64,000 bases of DNA from Hericium rajendrae (lineage: Eukaryota > Basidiomycota > Agaricomycetes > Russulales > Hericiaceae). Positions 35,161 to 46,488 of the stretch are shown here, piece after piece; the first letter of the stretch is position 1, and each line of letters opens with the position of its first letter. The notes below the pieces were generated by a model. That model searched no databases. It saw only the letters and a program-made list of their open reading frames with translations, and was not told the origin of the DNA. The translations under genes were made by a program, and so were the position numbers. The DNA lies in the NCBI GenBank assembly GCA_033439255.1, contig CM065889.1, positions 1,426,001 to 1,490,000 on the forward strand. Reading direction: 5' to 3'.

Positions 35161-35562
35161 TTGAAGATTTTTGATCAATCAAAGTAAACTAAAAATTGCT
35201 CCAATCCATGTACTAGACATTTGCTGATATAGAAAGTGGTTGACAAAGTTATTACAAACTCAAGATTCAAGTGGATCACCTTTAGCTGTAAACTTCCTCT
35301 AGATTAGTAAACTAAGGTCACAGATTACATCCAGTGAAACTATGGTCAAAACAGTACAATATAATGCATAAGAGCTTATTGAGAAGCAATTACATAGGGC
35401 TTTCGACAAAAAACTAATTGAGATAAATCAAGATCAAAAGCAGAAATGGTTCTGCACAAATGAATTTTGCAGGTATCAGACTGTACAATATCTTATTGAG
35501 ATGCAGTAAATCAGATCTTTCCAATGCATCTAAGATTGAGACAAAGCACTTAGAATTGACTA

Positions 35563-36330
35563 AGATATTATTCAATCTTCTTTCAAAATAAAACTACATC
35601 ACATTTCATGAGTTTTGCACATAACATGGCATATAAAAACTTATTGGAAAGTAGTTGAAAATATCTTTTGAAAACATCTAAGAACATTGAAATCAGATAT
35701 GAATTGAATGAGGTACCCCTCTATCTTTTTCTTAGAAGATCAAAAACAAAAATGGATTGCATCCTATGACTTTTGAACATGACATAGTCTATGAAATCTT
35801 GTTGGAAAGCTATTTTTCACACCTTCTCAATGCATCTAAGATCGAGAAAAAGTGCCCAAAATTGACTAAGATATCATTAAATCTTCCTTCAAAACAAAAA
35901 TGCATTGTGTTCCATGAGTTTGAGACATAACACAATGTATAAAGGCTCATTGGAAAGCAGCTAAAAGGACCTTTCTGATACATCTAAGAACATCAAAATC
36001 AGATACAAATTGAGTGAGGTACCCCTCTATCTTCTTCTCAGAAGATTGAAAACAAAAATGGATTGCATCTTATGATTTTTTCACATGACACAGTCTATGA
36101 GGGCTTGTTGGAAAGAGATTATTCATCCCTTTCCAATGCATCCAAGATCGAGAAAAAGTGCTTAGAATTGACTAAGATATCATTCAATCTTCTTTCAAAA
36201 CAAAAATGCATCACATTCCACGAGTTTGACACATAACAGGGTATATAAAGGCTTGTTGGAAAGCGGTTGAAAAGACCTTTCCAATGCATCTAAGAGCGTT
36301 GAAATCCGATGCAAATTGAGCAAGCTACAA
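35563..36330. repeat. About 306-bp tandem repeat, 2.5 copies
   Basis: GACTAAGATATYATTCAATC starts near 35557, 35864 and 36170. It is followed each time by TTCAAAAYAAAA, CACATAACA and TTGGAAAG blocks and by GAGGTACCCCTCTATCTT. No coding signal. Confidence 0.7.
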
Positions 36331-36458
36331 GTGTCAGATCATATGTCCTTGTTTAATTGTAGCTATGTGGCTGATTTAAACTCTGATTAAAAGACATATC
36401 TGACAAGTTTGCTCTGAAATATCTCTCTCTCTGCAACCACCACCATCTTTGCTCTTGA

Positions 36459-37100
36459 AGGTAAGTTTGTTATCTTTGTTACCTTTGACTTCATTTTCGC
36501 TTTTTTGTAGTTATGTGACTACTACTCCTAAGATAAGTATTGTTGACTTTGTTATCTTTCTGATCTATTTTCGCTTTTTTGTAGTGTTGCTACACTTCTA
36601 AGGTAAGCATTTGTTATCTTTGTTATCTTACTACAACTAATGTTGTTATCTTTTTGTACACTTTTCGCTTTTTTGTAGTCATTGCTACAACTGTAAGGTA
36701 AGGTTTGTTACCTTTTAAGTTGTTATCTTTTCACTTTTTGTAGTGTTTGTTACATTGTTAAGGTAAGTTTTGTTATCTTTGTTGTCTTATTACAACTGAT
36801 GTTGTTATCTTTTTAGTTCATTTTTGCTTTTTTGTAGTCTTTGTTATACTTCTTAGGTATGATTTGTTATCTTTCTTATGTTGCTTACACTAATGTTGTA
36901 ACCTTTTCATTGTATTTCGCTTTTTTGTAGTCTTTCTTATCATTGTTAGTTATGTTTTGTTATGTTTTCTTACATTTTCACTTTTTGTACACTTTGGTAT
37001 ACTTTTAAGGTAAGCTTTGTTATCTTTCTTATGTTCCTTACATCTATATTGTTATCTTTCTAGTATATTTTCACTTTTTGTAGTCTTAACTACACTTCTA
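36459..37100 (+). other. Tandem mini-intron array with micro-exons
   Basis: About eight units of 70-100 bp. Each starts AAGGTAAGT or a variant, runs through TTTGTTATCTTTGTTATCTT and a CTRATGT-like branch motif, and ends TTTTCGCTTTTTTGTAG. Between acceptor and next donor lie 18-22 nt segments such as TCTTTGTTATACTTCTTAG and TGTTGCTACACTTCTAAG. A CT-rich start lies at 36416-36450. The array resumes at 39538 after H1. Splicing is inferred from motifs. Confidence 0.55.
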
Positions 37101-37840
37101 CTTGGTGGAAGAGGGCCGATGCTTTGCACAGCAATACGATTCCTTTTTCATTGTTAGTTATATTTAGAAATAGTGCATAAATGATGTCAAGTCTTACTGG
37201 TCAGATTGATTATAATTCTCTATAAATTCTCTAGCTACCTCAAGGTCAAGATCTTGAAAGGAAGATCTTAATTTTGAGTTTTGATTTTTGAGTTTTGGAT
37301 GGACTGGGGCCTATGTAGCATGTCTGAAATGCTGGTAATCAGTACATTTCAGTGCATTTTAGAACAATTAAATTGGTGGAGAACTGCTAGACTTACCTCA
37401 AGGTCAAGATCTTGGGGGAGAGATCTCAGTTTCGAGTTTTGATTTTCGAGTTTTGGATGGCATGGGGTCTATGTAGCATGTCTGAAAAGCAATTAATCAG
37501 TACATTCTAGCCCAATTTAGAATGAGTGAATCGGTGAAGAACTGAGGGACTTACCTCAAGGTCAAGATCTTGGGGGGGAGATCTCAGTTTCGAGTTTTGA
37601 TTTTCGAGTTCTGAGCAGATTGGGGTCTATGTAACATGTCTGAAAAGTGATTAATCAGTACATTTCAGCTCAATTTAGAACAAGTGAATCGATGGAGAAC
37701 TGAGGGACTTACCTCAAGATCATTCAGATGATGATGATTGGTTGATTGCTCACCAGGCAGATAGCCTATCACAGCTCAGAAGACATGAACTGGAAGCAGC
37801 TGTCAATGTGGTTTTGATAAGCTCTAATACATACTAGTTT

Positions 37841-38077
37841 GTGCAAGATTCAGAGACCTATAAAGAAATTAGTCTGCCAGCTCAGCAAGTGAGATACATA
37901 CAAGACGACCAAGGTGAGCTGCTGGGTCGAGTACCTCCTGGTTCCAAACCGTCAACCACTCAGCAGATGACTTGGAGATACCCGTCGAGCCTTGCAGCCA
38001 ACATGACAAGCATGCAGAATGTAAAGCTCATAAAGAAGCAAGACTTTACTACTGGTGCTTCAAAACTGAAATTTTGA
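37841..38077 (+). other. Conserved 78-codon block in H1
   Basis: One frame reads SLPAQQVRYIQDDQGELLGR onward to WRYPSSLAANMTSMQNVKLI. An inverted, mutated copy lies at about 41870-42075 in H2. It could be a captured gene fragment. No family recognised and no sign of expression. Confidence 0.35.
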
Positions 38078-38292
38078 TTATATAATCAGTCTTCAAAACC
38101 ATAGATTTATAGGCATTTCTGTACTTATAATATACTATAAGAGTAGACATTGTACTAATGCTAATTGCTCATTGATTATATCATTTTCAGTATTAAAAAA
38201 TATCAAAAAAGTCTGGCATGAACTGGAATTGAACTTGCAAACTCAAGAGAACCATCAAGTTTTGATTATGTAATCATCACGTGATCACAACC

Positions 38293-38316
38293 ATGGTACG
38301 GCCGTACCATGGTGAA
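38293..38316. repeat. CCATGGTACGGCCGTACCATGG palindrome
   Basis: An exact palindrome about 22 bp long. A close second copy lies at 41612-41633 in H2, plus a variant with CAGCTG at its centre near 41575. Confidence 0.8.
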
Positions 38317-39537
38317 CGACACGTGACCACCTTCATCATGGTATGGCCATATCATAGTGAAGCACTGCTGCATTGGAGCTCATACTAAGACTGAATCTTT
38401 CAACAGTCATTAAATGATTTGATCACATAGTATATTGCTATATAGTATATATACTTATTGAGTATGCTCAATGTATACTAAAAATGATTGAGCAACATAG
38501 ATCACAAAACTGAGTTTTTGTGTGAGTTCTGCATGGATCATAATACATAAAATATGGCTAGAAAGTGATGAATGAGTAACATCTGATCCACTTGACAACA
38601 AGTGAATCAGTGAAGAATTGACTGAGATAGCTAAGGATCAAGCATACTAGCAGGAAAAATACAGAAGTGCTTCGTGTTCTACGAGTTCTGCATGGATCAA
38701 AATGCACAAAATATGATTCAAAAGCTATGAATGAGTAGCATCTGATCCACATAACAACAAGTAAATCAGTGAAGAATGAACTGAGATAACTAAGGATCAA
38801 GCATACTAGGAGGAGAAATACAAAAGTGCTTCACATTCTACAAATTTTGCATGGATAAACACACATAAAATACAGATAAAAAGTGATAAATGAGTAGATT
38901 CTAATGCACTTGAGAACGAGTGAATTGGTCAAGAACTGACTGAGCTAGCTGAGAATCAAGCATCCTAGGAAAAAAATACAGGAATGCTTTACATTCTGCA
39001 AGTTCTGCATGGGCCAAGATGCATAAAATATAACTAGAAAGCGATAAATGATCAGATTCTGATGCATTTAAGAATGAGTGAATTGGTCAAGAACTGACCA
39101 AGTTACAGTAAACAAAGTGTAAAAGAAAAAGTTCAGCCAGAGCTGAAATTGAACCTGCAAACTCATCAGATTGAAGATATATGATTATATAAGCCAACTG
39201 CCTAATGGGCATAGTCATCATTTTGATGTCATTTTCACTATGAAAAGGTGGTATAGAGTAAACAATTCTAAGGAATTGTAATCAGGATGCAAGAAATACT
39301 ACCAGAAAGCAATAAATGAGTAGATCCAGATGTATTTATAAGCAGGTGAATTGGTTGAGAATTGATCAAGTTACATTAAATCAACAAAGTCTGGTCAAAG
39401 CTGAAGTTGAACCTGCAAACTCGTCAGATTGAAGATGTGTGATTATATAAGCCAACTGCCTAATGGGGATGGTCATCATTTGTATGTCATTTTTACTATG
39501 AAAAGGTGGTATAGAGTAAACGATTCTAAGGAATCGT

Positions 39538-39830
39538 AAAGATAAGTTTTGTTATCTTTGTTATCTTGTTAAGACTAATAAAGTTGTAGTCTTTCAGATT
39601 TATTTTTGCTTTTTTGTAGTCATTATAAGGCAAGTGTTGTTATCTTTTTAATCAATTTTCGCTTTTTTTTATCTTTGTAATGTTGTTATTTTTGTAGTCT
39701 GTTTTACTTTTTTGGTAGTTCTAAGATAAGTCTTATAATCTTTGTTATGTTTTTCAGCCTGATGTTGTTATATTTGTAGCCTTTTTACTTTTTTTTGTAG
39801 TTGAGGTCAGGATGATTACTTATGTAGTTG
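39538..39830 (+). other. Mini-intron array, continuation after H1
   Basis: Three or four further units with TTTTTGCTTTTTTGTAGTC acceptors and AGATAAGT or GGCAAGT donors. They continue the 36459-37100 array. Confidence 0.5.
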
Positions 39831-40349
39831 ATATGATATTTGTATAGTCTATAGATATATTGCTTGATTGAAAAGCATTAATTCAATGTATGATATCAGA
39901 TTTAAAATTGCTATCAGGTTCAAAGCTGCTATCAGTTTTAAATCTGAGGCCAGACATGAAATCTGGAGCCAGACATGAAATCTAGAGCCAGGCATAAATC
40001 TGGAGCCAGGCATAAATCTGAGACTAGATATAAATCTAATTGTATCTGTGATATCATACCCTGCATGATTGCCTGATGTGTCTGAATGTTGCTCTCAGGT
40101 GCAATCAAACATGACCAGAAAGTTTGTAAGAGTACTGATGAACAACCAAATCAAAACTAGATCAATCGAATCAAAAAAAGACAAACCAGATCAGTAAGTA
40201 AATGAAAAAGTTTGCTGATGTTCTCTTTGTTCAAACATCACTATTTATAAATACTTGTTGTTCGTCCTAAAATGTATTGAGTGTAGTATCTATAGCATTT
40301 AATGTCTTTTTTATCAATAATAAGCTTTCACATCATGTAAGCAAAATTT
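39831..40349. other. AT-rich sequence with short CCAGACATGAAATCTGGAG repeats
   Basis: Four copies of an about 20-bp AGCCAGRCATRAATCTGG repeat at 39945-40030, then the T1 right end at 40140, then about 200 bp in which I see nothing. Confidence 0.5.
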
Positions 40350-40582
40350 ATAACTGCACAAACAGCTCACACTATTTGTGGTAAAATATGATCAACAATA
40401 GTAGAAAGAAAAACTATTATTAGAGCTTTAGAATCATCTTCTGTCCATTGTAAAAATGTATGACTATTAGAAAATTAATGCAGTTTAGGAAACAATAGAA
40501 TAGCAGCAATTCTTTGATCAATGTCATCAATAATTTTATCTTCAGTAGTTGATTCATGCACATTTTTGAGATATGTTTCTAT
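40350..40582 (-). pseudogene. Relic of a Plavaka/CACTA-like transposase
   Basis: A minus-strand frame reads DIETYLKNVHESTTEDKIID, then HTFLQWTEDDSKALIIVF and DHILPQIV, with a stop between the two parts. The WTxDDSKALxxVxL pattern is typical of the C-terminal part of fungal Plavaka-type transposases. About 75 codons remain. The right edge coincides with the start of a CATCAGTAAACC-ended repeat. The family call rests on this one motif. Confidence 0.5.
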
Positions 40583-40950
40583 ATCAGTAAACCTGAAAGT
40601 TTCTGATTGACATTTGATTGTATTTAATTTGATCTAATTTAGACAATCAGACAGTCAGATGAGTCAGATAGGTTCCTATTGTCCAGTGTCTTTAAGATAA
40701 AAGTGTCTGATTTTAGACAAGCATCTGAGAGTCACATCAGAAACCTTGACAACTTTCTGATTGACCTGCAGTGTCTGACAGAATCTGGTACGAGTCAAAT
40801 CAGATGCATCAGACAGTCTCAAAGAGCTATTAGTTAGTATTGGACCTTAAGTTGCTGTCAGAGATAAATTAAAATACTCTCAGATTTGTAAAAATTTCAG
40901 ATATCAGAAATTCTATTATGATATATAATTAAAGATGAATGACTGTTATT
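40583..40950. repeat. CAGAT-family repeat fragment
   Basis: Begins ATCAGTAAACCTGAAAGTTT and continues through CCTATTGTCCAGTGTCTTT. The inverted copy at 61060-61193 ends in CAGGTTTACTGATG, so the two share a terminus. Confidence 0.6.
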
Positions 40951-41017
40951 ACGATTCCTTAGAATCGTTTACTCTATACCACCTTTTCATAGTGAAAACG
41001 ACACCAAAACAATGACT

Positions 41018-41098
41018 ATGCCCATTAGGCAGTTGGCTTATATAATCACACATCTTCAATCTAACGAGTTTGCAGGTTCAATTCCAGCTCTGGCCAGA
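41018..41098 (+). other. tRNA-like block in H2
   Basis: TTAGGCAGTTGGCTTATATA, a middle CTTCAATCT, and TTTGCAGGTTCAATTCCAGC resemble the D arm, anticodon arm and T arm of a tRNA. The counterpart in H1 is at about 39120-39190. A second related block lies near 41660-41730 (H1: 38215-38280). Stems are imperfect, so this is a relic or SINE-like part, not a confident tRNA gene. Confidence 0.4.
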
Positions 41099-43189
41099 CT
41101 TTTTCTTTTACACTTTGTTTACTGTAACTTGGTCAGTTCTTGACCAATTCACACATTCTCAAATGCACCAGAATCTACTCATTTATCGCTTTCTAACCAT
41201 ATATTATGCATCTTGATCCATGCAGATCTTGCAGAATGCATAGCATTCCTGTATTTTTTCCCCTAGTATGCTTGATCCTCAGCTAGCTCAGTCAGTTCTT
41301 GACTGATTCACTCATTCTTAGATGTATCAGAATTTACTCATTCATTGCTTTCTAGCCATATTTTATGCATTTTGATCTGGCAGAACTCGTAGAACACGAA
41401 GTACTTCTGTATTTTTCCTCCTAGTATGCTTGATTCTTAGTTATCTCAATCAATTCTCCACCAATTCACTCGTTCTCAAGTGGATCGAATACTACTCATT
41501 TATAGCTTTTGAACCATATTTTTTGCATTTTGATCCATGCAGAACTCATAGAATGTGAAGCACTTCATCATGGTACAGCTGTACCATGGTTGTGATCACA
41601 TAAGCACTTCACCATGGTACGGCCGTACCATGGTGGTGATCATGTGATGATTACATAATCAAAACTCGGTGGTGAAGTGTGAGTTCTCTTGAGTTTGCAA
41701 GTTCAATTCCAGTTCATGCCAGACTTTTTTAATATTTTTTCATACTAAGAATAATATAATCAATGAGCAATTAGCATTAGTACAATGTCTACTCTTATAG
41801 TATATTATAAGTACAGAAATGCCTAGAAATCTATGATTTTGAAGACTGATTATATAATCAAAATTTCAGTTTTGAAGCACCAGCAGTAAAGTCTTGCTTT
41901 CTCATGAGCTTTACATCCTGCATGCTTGTCATGTTGGCTGCAAAGCTCGACGGGTATCTCCAAGTCATCCGCTGAGTGGTTGACGGTTTGGAACCAGGAG
42001 GTACTTGACCCGGCAGCTCACCTTGGTCGTCTTGTATGTATCTAACTTGCTGAGCTGGCAGACTAATTTACTTATAGGTCTCTAAATCTGATACCAACTA
42101 AGGTATATTGAAGCTTATCAAAATGGTATTGATAGCTGCTTCCAGATGAGGCCTTCTGAGCTATGCTAGCCTATCTGCCTAGTTGAAAATCAACCAATTA
42201 TTATTATTCTAATGATCTTGAGGTAAGTCCATCAATTCTCTGCCAATTCTCTTGTTCTAAAATGTGTTCAACTCTACTGATTAATCGCTTTCCAGCCATG
42301 CTACATAGCCCCCAAACCATCCAGAACTCGAAAATCAAGACTCGAAATTGAGATTACCCCCTCAAGATCTTGACCTTGAGGTAAGTCCTTCAATTCTTCA
42401 CCAATTCTCTCGTTCTAAAATGCGTTCAACTCTACTGATTAATCTCTTTCCAGCCATGCTACATAGCCCCCAAACCATCCAGAACTCGAAAATCAAAACT
42501 CGAAACTGAGATCTCCCCCCAAGATTTTGACCTTGAGGTAAGTTTGGCAGTTCTTCACCGATTTAATTGTTCTAAATTGCATTGAAATGTACTGATTAAT
42601 CGCTTTCCAGATATGCTACATAGACTCCATGCCATCCAGAACTCAAAAATCAAAACTCAAAACTGAGATCTCCCCCCCAAGATCTTGACCTTAAGGTAAG
42701 TCTGGCAGTTCCCCACCGATTTAATTGTTCTAAAATGTGCTGGAATGTACTGATTAATCACATTCCAGACATGCTACATAGACCCCAATCTGCCCAGAAC
42801 TCAAAAATCAAAACTCGAAACTGAGATCTTCCTTTCAAGATCTTCATCTGAGAAATTTAAATTTGACATAGCTGCAGGTTACATTATAGGTGCTATCATT
42901 GAGCTATCAGAGCTATGAAGTTTGCTTATCCAGCTATGTAGAGCTATGAGAGCTATCATAGCCTACATAGCAGACAGTGTGACATTCATAGGGTTATCAT
43001 AGCCTCCATAGCTTGTAGTCTGATATACATAGGGCTATCATGATTAACAAGGTGTGCTATGGCTACTATGATGCCTATGATTACTACCACAAGTCAGATA
43101 AGCACCAGATATTACAAGTCAGAATTTATCATAATAAATTGTAATAAATCTACTACCATACATATATAAGCTAGTCGAGCTACTGCATA

Positions 43190-44340
43190 GGGCACAGGAT
43201 GCGGAGGGCATGCAAGTCACTGTGGAGGGTGCAGGCACAGGTGCAAAGACAGCGCGGGCACACAAAAGACAGCATGTGCATACAAAAGGTGGTGCGGCAT
43301 GCACGAATGCCAGCACAGAGAGCACAGAGGTAGGCGTGGGCCGCACACAGCATACATGGTCCATGCACGGCAAGCTGGACCATGTGTAGCTGCATGCGGG
43401 TGGCCATGCCCACAAATGGGGTCAGGGCTGCCGTGCATGCATGCAGGTTGTGTACATGCATGTGGGATGTTGCGCATGTACGCAGAGCATCTGGAGGGTG
43501 CGGGGTGTTGAGCGAGCACGCGGGAGCATGCGCGCATGCAGGGCATTGTAGGCAAGTGGCATTGAGTGTGAATGCTGGGTGTTGTGCATGCATTGTTGTG
43601 GGATGGGGTCTTGCAGTGCTGCCATGCACTGGCATCTGTGCACATGTGGAGGTGGAGCTGGACACGTGCGGGGGATGTCGGGCACGCGCAGGTGTCGAGC
43701 ATGTGCAGGAGGCCTGAAGCGGGCCTGCAGAACATTCTGCATGCACGAAGAGGCACTGTATGGCACGTCACGCATGTGTGATTGTTGTGCACCTGTGCAG
43801 ATCGATGTGCACACACGCAGGGCATGTTGAGTTGAGCAGGTGCAGGAGCATACATGCAACCGGGCATGGCATGCATGTCCGAGGCGTTGTGAGCAGGTGC
43901 AGGGTGTTGTGAGTGGGTGTGGGGGCTTGAGTGCATGGACAGGACATTGCAAGCATGCACGGTGTTGAACGTGAGCATGAGGCCTTGCAGGGATTGAGGC
44001 GAGCATGTGGGGTCATGGCCGATAGGCATAAATGACGTCCGAGTCCCATTGCCATGGCAACGGGACTATGGTGCATGCACATGCACGGACGTGGGGCATG
44101 GGCGATGACGTGGCCTGTGTGCACATGTTGTTGACGTCGTGCAGATGACGTCACATGGTACACACATGCACGCATGCTGTAGCCTTGTGCATGCTGGTGC
44201 ACGTGGAAGGAGATGGTGGTCGGAGGCATACGCAGGGGTCGCAGCCTGTTGGAGTCAGGCATGGGGTGTACGAGCTGTGTGCAGGGCGTGGATGTGGCGT
44301 AGACAGGCCAAGGAAGGGGCGATGAGAGTGCAAAAAAGGC
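43190..44340 (-). repeat. GC-rich CATGCAY-biased block of E1
   Basis: About 1.1 kb built from degenerate TGCATGCR and GTGCACAT words. All three minus frames stay open for 160-270 codons, which reflects lack of stop words rather than a gene. Equivalent blocks are 47480-48720 (E3), 49180-50460 (E2), 55230-56390 (E4) and 61640-62590 (E5). Confidence 0.6.
44042..44067. repeat. Second-type hairpin of E1
   Basis: AGTCCCATTGCCATGGCAAC then GGGACT. It pairs over 11-12 bp with a G-U allowed, adjoining GACGTCC. Same class as 34456 and 50121. Confidence 0.65.
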
Positions 44341-44399
44341 AGCAGGATCGTAGGATGGTAGCGCGAGGATGTGGGATCAACAGAATAAAAGATATCGAG

Positions 44400-44473
44400 A
44401 GTGTCGCTCGAAAAATGATTGACACTCTGTTGATTAGTATGAAAAAATGATAAGAGGCTTTTTTTTTACTTAC
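44400..44473 (-). other. Intron plus hairpin module of E1
   Basis: On the minus strand the intron 44473-44428 starts GTAAGT and ends ATACTAATCAACAG. The next base begins a hairpin (44427-44400) with the stem AGTGTC/GACACT and an imperfect extension. The preceding leader is CT-rich (44680-44480). Confidence 0.6.
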
Positions 44474-44883
44474 CTAAGGCCCTCTAAGTATCTGCTAAAA
44501 AAACCATCCCAGCCATATTGAAAGCCAATAGAGAATGAAAGAAATGGAAGGAAGGAGGCTGGAGGAGGAAACACGAAGGAGGGGAAGGGAGACTGGTAAA
44601 AAGGAGTGAAGTCTCGACATGTTAAACTCGGTGCTTCAGCCACTGAATGAGCAAAGCTTTGTTGCTCGAGCCTCAGCAAATCAAATAAACTTGTATAAAT
44701 TCAACGAAAAAAGGGACAGTGATAGATTATACATTTAATTAGAATGTATGAGAACACTGTGTATCTACTGAACTGTGAATCTGTGAGCAGCAGCATCAAC
44801 GTAGTAAAGTCTGGCATCCAGTCTCTGCCACAACACTCGGCAAGCACCCAGCAACCACAAATTCTGATTCTGTCTGGGATTCC

Positions 44884-44891
44884 TATATAAG
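44884..44891 (+). promoter_or_regulatory. TATA box of E1 rightward transcript
   Basis: TATATAAG followed by GCTGGCACGATGTGC, then CTCTTGCTCTTTAACCCCCA, shared with the E2 and E5 copies. Confidence 0.6.
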
Positions 44892-45893
44892 GCTGGCACG
44901 ATGTGCTTTACCTCTTGCTCTTTAACCCCCACCATCCCTTGCCACGTCAACACATTTGTTGTCATCATTTGCTCACTTGTCGTCATTTGCTCACTCATCA
45001 TCATCATTTGCTCACTCGTCGTTGTCGTTTGCTCATTTTATTAATCATTGTTCTCTTCGTTGTTAAAGGTACGCTGTTATTCTTAATTATCTTATAACTT
45101 ATACTAATGTCTTCATACTTATTACACTACCATGTAGTCCTACTAGATAAGCTTGATTGTTTCTTATACTGATGTCTTCAAATTGTCTTGTAGATTTTCA
45201 CTTTTTTGTTAATCTGGTAAGTCTTCATATATTATCTTTGTTATCTTCTAATACTCATGTCTTTTCTTATTTGTATCTTTTGCTTTTTGTAGTCATTGTA
45301 AGTTTGTTATCTTTTATAGTTCTGTAGTAGTCTCTGTAGCTATAGTAATGTTTTGTAATGAAATTGTTTGAGTAATATAATTTATCCAATTTTCGATGTT
45401 TGTGACTGTAAGACATCAGACTATTGAATCTATAATATATTTATTTTATATGCTATTTTAGCATATTTGATAGAAGTAATATAGAGTAGATAGAAATCTT
45501 ACTAGCTAGATATAATATAATGATAGAGATATATTATATAGTTAATATAGCTTCTATAGTTATCTTATACTAGAATAACTATGACAGCTATGATAGCTTA
45601 TGCCCTATGCTATGACAGCTATGACAAGCTATGATAGCTTTGCATTGTTTACTTGACTGCTATGTATAAAAGAGGACAGCTATGGACCTAGAAAAGCTAT
45701 GTAGCTAATATAGTGTTATATACCAGTAACATATTTCTCAGATGTTGACCTTGAGGTAGCTATAGATTTTATAGAGATTTATAATCAATCTGACAAGTGA
45801 GACTTTACATCATTTATGCACTGTTTCTAAATATAACTAACAATGAAAAAGGAATTGTATTGCCGTGTGAAGCATCGGCCCTCTTCCACCAAG

Positions 45894-46488
45894 TTATGTT
45901 TTTATTATGTTTTTGAGTTGAGGTGAGCTAATTTATTATTGTCTTTATCTTTGTGTCTTTGTTATCTATTATATTTGGTTAATATATTTTCGCTTTTTAG
46001 GTTAAGTAGGTAGTTATATATCAACTTTTTTTTCATCACATTGTATTAGTTCAATAGATGTTGTAATATAGTAAATTGATTAACATAATTTGAAATTTGA
46101 ATAACTACTTTGTAGATGATGTTTTGATATGATATTTGAGCATTAGTAATGAATATAAAATCTGCTTTATAGCTAGATTGAGATTCTGATAGTTCTGATA
46201 GATTTTATTACTTTGATAGATGTATTAAGTTTATATATTGAGTGTAGCATAAGTAGATAATATAGCTCTGATAGATTTAATAGCTAGGCATTCTATAATA
46301 GCTTCATAATTAGCTATGATAGCTATGATAGCAGATCATAGTACCCTCTTCAGCTCTATAGCATCTCATAGCACTTCATAGCTCTCCCTTTGGACTATGA
46401 GGGCTATGTAGTAAAGGGAGGTGCTATGGACCTATGACTTCTATATAAGATATGTAGAACTATGTAGGACCTGCAAATTTTTCAGATG
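45894..46488 (+). mobile_element. E6: right-hand fragment of a CATCTGAG-family element
   Basis: Has a TTTTCGCTTTTTAG mini-intron remnant, TATAGC-rich repeats and a terminus AAATTTTTCAGATG, flanked by TT. Its left end cannot be placed, because H2 and other repeats interrupt it. It truncates the gene to its right. Confidence 0.5.

Larger units (their letters stand above)
37101..39537 (-). mobile_element. H1: non-autonomous Helentron relative, 2.4 kb
   Basis: The left end is the 3' terminus (complement of GCATCGGCCCTCTTCCACCA then AG). The right end is the 5' hairpin with GAGTAAACGATTC. Removing it rejoins the mini-intron array (ACACTTCT plus AAAGATAAG) at a T/T site. Inside are three copies of an about 165-bp repeat (ACCTCAAGGTCAAGATCTTG, 37235-37720), a block with a 78-codon frame (37841-38077), tRNA-like blocks, and about 125-bp repeats (38550-39110). 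It encodes no Rep or helicase. Confidence 0.8.
34495..40140. mobile_element. T1: TIR element with CAGAT-rich ends, holding H1
   Basis: The left end CATCAGTACTCTTACAAACT (34495) and right end with its exact complement (to 40140) form about 22-bp perfect inverted repeats. Both ends are rich in CAGAT words, as in M1. Contents: CAGAT minisatellite, 306-bp tandem repeats, a mini-intron run, and H1 nested at 37101-39537 (3.2 kb without H1). The flanks are TT and AA, so no target duplication is visible. It may be a rearranged pair of copies. Confidence 0.5.
42845..45744. mobile_element. E1: CATCTGAG-family TIR element, 2.9 kb
   Basis: The ends are CATCTGAGAAATTT and TATTTCTCAGATG. A TT duplication flanks it: H2 reads AAGATCTT|E1|TTGACCTTGAGG where H1 has the uninterrupted AGATCTTGAAAGG / GGTCAAGATCTTG sequence. 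In order: TATAGC-rich repeats (42870-43080), a GC-rich region with mostly open minus frames (43190-44340), a hairpin and intron on the minus strand (44400-44473), a minus leader (44480-44700), the plus TATA (44884), mini-introns (45066-45310) and TATAGC repeats (45540-45720). No transposase is encoded. Confidence 0.8.
40951..45893 (+). mobile_element. H2: non-autonomous Helentron relative in inverse orientation to H1, holding E1
   Basis: Begins ACGATTCCTTAGAATCGTTT and ends ATCGGCCCTCTTCCACCAAG, flanked by T on both sides. It is about 2.0 kb after removing E1 (42845-45744). It aligns in reverse with H1 over almost its whole length, so together they form a large inverted repeat spaced by 1.4 kb. 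Confidence 0.8.

Noticed and set aside
43180-44262. Long overlapping minus-strand frames rich in Cys, His and Met (up to 270 codons)
   Set aside because: All three frames are open at once and composition follows TGCATG/GTGCAC low-complexity words. There is no start context, no domain and no shared frame among E1-E5.
37101-45893. A single large foldback transposon with 2-kb inverted arms
   Set aside because: Each arm has a complete Helentron 5' and 3' end, and removing H1 alone rejoins the flanking intron array, so two elements explain it better.
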